A DNA stretch of 24,275 bases, from the NCBI RefSeq assembly GCF_039928515.1, contig NZ_JBDSSZ010000339.1, one strand, 5' to 3'. Shown in pieces: positions 22,231-24,275 of this stretch. Below the pieces are notes generated by a model. That model worked only from the letters and a program-made list of their open reading frames with translations. It searched no databases and was not told where the DNA came from. This DNA comes from Capsulimonas sp039928515. Its GTDB lineage: Bacteria > Armatimonadota > Armatimonadia > Armatimonadales > Capsulimonadaceae. Within the stretch, counting starts at the first letter, position 1. Each line of letters starts with the position of its first letter. A program made the translations under genes and the position numbers.

Positions 22231-23097
22231 CTAAGGCCAATTCTCCCACAACACTTGTCCGGGCTTGATTCCTGTCGCCGCAATGGCGTCGCGGATCAGG
22301 CCAAATGCGGAAAACCCTGGCAGAGCTCCGATCACTTCGCTCTCAACGGCCTTCGTCCCGAGTTCGTCCGCGCGCTTTGCAATGTAAGAGAACAAAGTGT
22401 AAAGCGACGTTTCTTCTGGGCGCGTGATGTTGATTGAGACCTGTGTCAAAGCGCGAGACTCTAACGCGAGCCCCAGGGCGCGGACGCCCTGAAAACCGCC
22501 AGCTCCGTCCGCGCGCAGCTCGCGAGCGATTCGGCGCGCAATTCGAATATCGGATGCCCCGAGGTTTACGTTGTAGGCGATCAGTGGGCCGCGGGCGCCC
22601 ACGACGACCGCGCCGGCGGTGGGGTGGGGCGTCATTGGTCCAAAGTCTGGTTTAATTTCCGAGAATGCCTCGCGCCGTACGTCGGGAAGCGTGCGATGCT
22701 GACGGGATGCGAACTCGTAGAGGAAGACGGGGAGGTCAAGCTCCCGAGCGATGTCTTCGCCAAGGCGCACGGCAAGCTCGGAGCATTGCGAAATTGTGAT
22801 ATCGCGGATCGGGACAAGCGGCAGCACGTCGATCGCTCCTAAGCGAGGATGCACGCCGTGGTGATCGGTAAGAGAAATATGCCGAACGGCGGCGGCCGCC
22901 GCCAGTTTCGCGGCCTTCGCCACAGGATCGGGCGGGCCGACGAACGTCACCACCATACGGTTGTGGTCGGTGTCGGCGCTCCAATCCACCAGGCGGACGC
23001 CGGGCGTGCTCGCGACGGCGTTGACAATCGCCTGCACCACTTCAGGACGGCGCCCTTCGCTGAAGTTTGGGACACACTGGATGATCGGATCGCTCAC
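22231..23097 (-). CDS. ftcD: Glutamate formimidoyltransferase
   Basis: The 288-residue protein matches the two-domain formiminotransferase: N-terminal CVPNFSEGRRPEVVQAI, the catalytic-histidine region TDHHGVHPRLGAIDVLPLVP (residues ~77-96), and a C-terminal half with AYNVNLGASDIRIARRIARE and TQVSINITRPEETSLY. It moves the formimino group from formiminoglutamate to tetrahydrofolate in histidine degradation. The cyclodeaminase domain found in animal fusions is absent. The start is GTG 23097, overlapping the upstream stop (GTGA), with GGAG 9 nt before it. No hut gene lies nearby, so the link to histidine catabolism is from family knowledge. Confidence 0.93.
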   Translation of the reverse strand: MSDPIIQCVPNFSEGRRPEVVQAIVNAVASTPGVRLVDWSADTDHNRMVVTFVGPPDPVAKAAKLAAAAAVRHISLTDHHGVHPRLGAIDVLPLVPIRDITISQCSELAVRLGEDIARELDLPVFLYEFASRQHRTLPDVRREAFSEIKPDFGPMTPHPTAGAVVVGARGPLIAYNVNLGASDIRIARRIARELRADGAGGFQGVRALGLALESRALTQVSINITRPEETSLYTLFSYIAKRADELGTKAVESEVIGALPGFSAFGLIRDAIAATGIKPGQVLWENWP

Positions 23098-24110
23098 CGC
23101 CTCGTTCTCCGCTCCATTTCCGCCTTCGCGGCAAGCTGATACTCCCAGATCTCATCGTCTCGCAGCCCGAGCCACCCATCGGACGTGTCCTCGATCGCGC
23201 CGCCGATATTCTGGAAGAGGGCTTCCAGTCCGACCGGCAGTTTCACGATTTTGACGGCGGCGACATTTTCCAGCACCTGAGCGGGCTCCTGCATGGAGAC
23301 AAGGATACTGTCGAACTGGCCGCTTGCCGTCAGCCACTTAAGATGCGCCTGCGCCACGGACATACCGTAGAAATTCTTGGTCATGTTGCGGTAGCGCCAG
23401 ATATTAGGGAAACGCGGGAAGGGAATGTCGCCTCGCCAGGAGAATGTTTGTGCGGCGATCACATCGATCCCGCGCTCTCGGCAAAGAGGGATCAATGTTT
23501 TGCCGGCCTGCTGGTCCAAATAATTATAACGGACGATTACAAAGTCGAGTTCGACCATGCCGTTCTGAATAGCATACGCCAGAGCTTCGTAATCGCCGTA
23601 GCAAGTGACGCCTATGCATTGGATTTCCTGGGCTTCTCGCGCCTCGCGCAGCGCCCGGAAAGCGCCGGTAAGCACGGATTCCAGGTGGGTGTCCCGCCGG
23701 AAATCATACAGTGAAAAGAGATCCAGTGTACGCCCGCCGAACATTTCTTTCTTGCGCGCGATCGCTTTTTGAACGGCTTCCGCCGCGCCGTCCTCCGTGG
23801 CGGGACAGCGCGCGAGCACATCCCCGTCTGTTGTGCTGACAAGATAGGGCGAAGGATGCTGGATCGTGGCAAGCGATGCATGGAGCGAGATCGCCTCGCG
23901 TTCGTGTGCGGCGTGGAGGACGGTAATCCCGGCTTGAAGGGCGGCGTTCGCGGCCTGGGAAGGCTCCGGCGCTTCGGTCGCCGTCTCGGGGTTTAAGCGA
24001 AGACGTCGTTCGGAAAAACTGATGGGAGAAAGAGGGGTATTCGTGATTTGCTGTATTCGACTTGCCATATTGGGTGATCGTTCCACGCATAAGCCTTCGA
24101 CTCCTGCCAT
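23094..24110 (-). CDS. Aldo/keto-reductase-fold protein lacking the catalytic tetrad
   Basis: About 338 residues from ATG 24110; GTG 24161, GTG 24086 and ATG 24068 are other possible starts. The barrel pattern of aldo/keto reductases is recognisable: AALQAGITVLHAAHEREA, DLFSLYDFRRDTHLESVL, EIQCIGVTCYGDYEALAYAI, ELDFVIVRYNYLD, GIDVIAAQTFSW and a C-terminal SILVSMQEPAQVLENV. The usual catalytic Asp, Tyr, Lys and His are replaced where they would align: the FDTA-x-x-Y region reads LHAAHERE, the strand with Lys reads LVSTTDG, and the LHR-type His reads LYD. It may therefore be a pseudoenzyme or have a different chemistry. Its stop overlaps ftcD, so they form an operon. Confidence 0.75.
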   Translation of the reverse strand: MAGVEGLCVERSPNMASRIQQITNTPLSPISFSERRLRLNPETATEAPEPSQAANAALQAGITVLHAAHEREAISLHASLATIQHPSPYLVSTTDGDVLARCPATEDGAAEAVQKAIARKKEMFGGRTLDLFSLYDFRRDTHLESVLTGAFRALREAREAQEIQCIGVTCYGDYEALAYAIQNGMVELDFVIVRYNYLDQQAGKTLIPLCRERGIDVIAAQTFSWRGDIPFPRFPNIWRYRNMTKNFYGMSVAQAHLKWLTASGQFDSILVSMQEPAQVLENVAAVKIVKLPVGLEALFQNIGGAIEDTSDGWLGLRDDEIWEYQLAAKAEMERRTRR

Positions 24111-24122
24111 GTCTTTGCTTGC

Positions 24123-24150
24123 TTGACAAAATGGCGCCAAATCATACAAG
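24123..24150 (+). promoter_or_regulatory. Candidate promoter of the rightward gene at the window end
   Basis: Consensus TTGACA (24123-24128), a 16-nt spacer and TACAAG (24145-24150). Transcription would start near 24157, 23 nt before the TTG start at 24180. It lies in the divergent region with the reductase-like gene, which argues against that gene starting at 24161. Confidence 0.45.
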
Positions 24151-24179
24151 ATAGTGATCACACGCCTGGAGAAAAACTA

Positions 24180-24275
24180 TTGAAATCCCCGTACAATATC
24201 ACAGCGGACGCGTCATTCACGCAGTCGGCTGTTACCGCGCTAAAAACGCAGTTTGACGAGGTCATGCGAAACCTC
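24180..24275 (+). CDS. Start of an unknown gene, cut by the window edge
   Basis: TTG 24180 is preceded by GGAG at 24168-24171 with 8 nt between, and the frame stays open to the end of the window (32 codons: MKSPYNITADASFTQSAVTA, then LKTQFDEVMRNL). The peptide is soluble and helical towards its end. No family can be recognised from so short a piece. A consensus -35 lies upstream. Confidence rests on the ribosome site and open frame. Confidence 0.55.
   Translation, partial: MKSPYNITADASFTQSAVTALKTQFDEVMRNL

Noticed and set aside
22028..22437. Several short frames across the 22105-22224 repeat
   Set aside because: They come from the three near-identical repeat arms and from antisense of ftcD; no ribosome sites.
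1..24275. CRISPR arrays, tRNA, rRNA, transposases or phage genes
   Set aside because: Looked for and not seen; the repeats present are hairpins, not regularly spaced direct repeats with spacers.

Overview
The window reads as chromosomal DNA of a GC-rich, Gram-negative-type (diderm) bacterium outside the Proteobacteria. The best guess is Armatimonadota (Capsulimonas-like), inferred from an outer-membrane porin anchored by an SLH domain, signal-peptide proteins with copper-amine-oxidase-N-like domains, and the overall gene mix. No rRNA, tRNA, CRISPR array, transposase or phage gene is visible. Nearly everything is housekeeping or metabolic, with several structured intergenic repeats.

Layout. 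1-51 (-) is the start of a probable citrate synthase with its own promoter. 248-407 is a long hairpin element. 576-3197 (+) holds a c-type cytochrome fusion, an unknown protein and a Gfo/Idh/MocA oxidoreductase. 3343-4185 (-) is a TrmH/SpoU-type RNA methyltransferase, and a pair of inverted repeats lies at its 3' end. 4247-4385 (-) holds a candidate small RNA with a four-unit Pho-box-like promoter. 4489-6983 (+) is a membrane chemoreceptor coupled to a thioredoxin-fold protein. 7016-9222 (+) is tyrS, an ECF sigma factor and its zinc anti-sigma factor, ended by a bidirectional terminator. 9310-10571 (-) is rpsF-ssb with a structured leader, followed by an M32 carboxypeptidase (10610-12115, -). 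12198-13729 (+) is a PHP-domain hydrolase, a second copy of the long hairpin element and a terminator. 13745-14479 (-) is a secreted protein of unknown role.

14613-20426 (+) is a phosphate-uptake operon: a Pho-box-like promoter, an SLH-porin, then pstS, pstC, pstA and pstB, with hairpins in the first two intercistronic gaps. It is followed by mutY and a MutT-like Nudix gene (probably one oxidised-guanine repair unit), another perfect inverted repeat, and on the minus strand ftcD behind a degenerate aldo/keto-reductase-like gene. A new gene starts rightward at 24180 and leaves the window.

The most interesting observation is that the same promoter architecture occurs twice: CTTAAT/CTTAAC units repeating every 11 bp, ending exactly 10 nt before a -10 hexamer. 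One copy is in front of the porin-pst operon. The other is in front of a roughly 78-nt transcript that ends in a textbook intrinsic terminator and encodes no convincing protein. This suggests a phosphate-starvation-regulated small RNA that has not been described. The second notable signal is the two-copy, roughly 137-bp imperfect palindrome.
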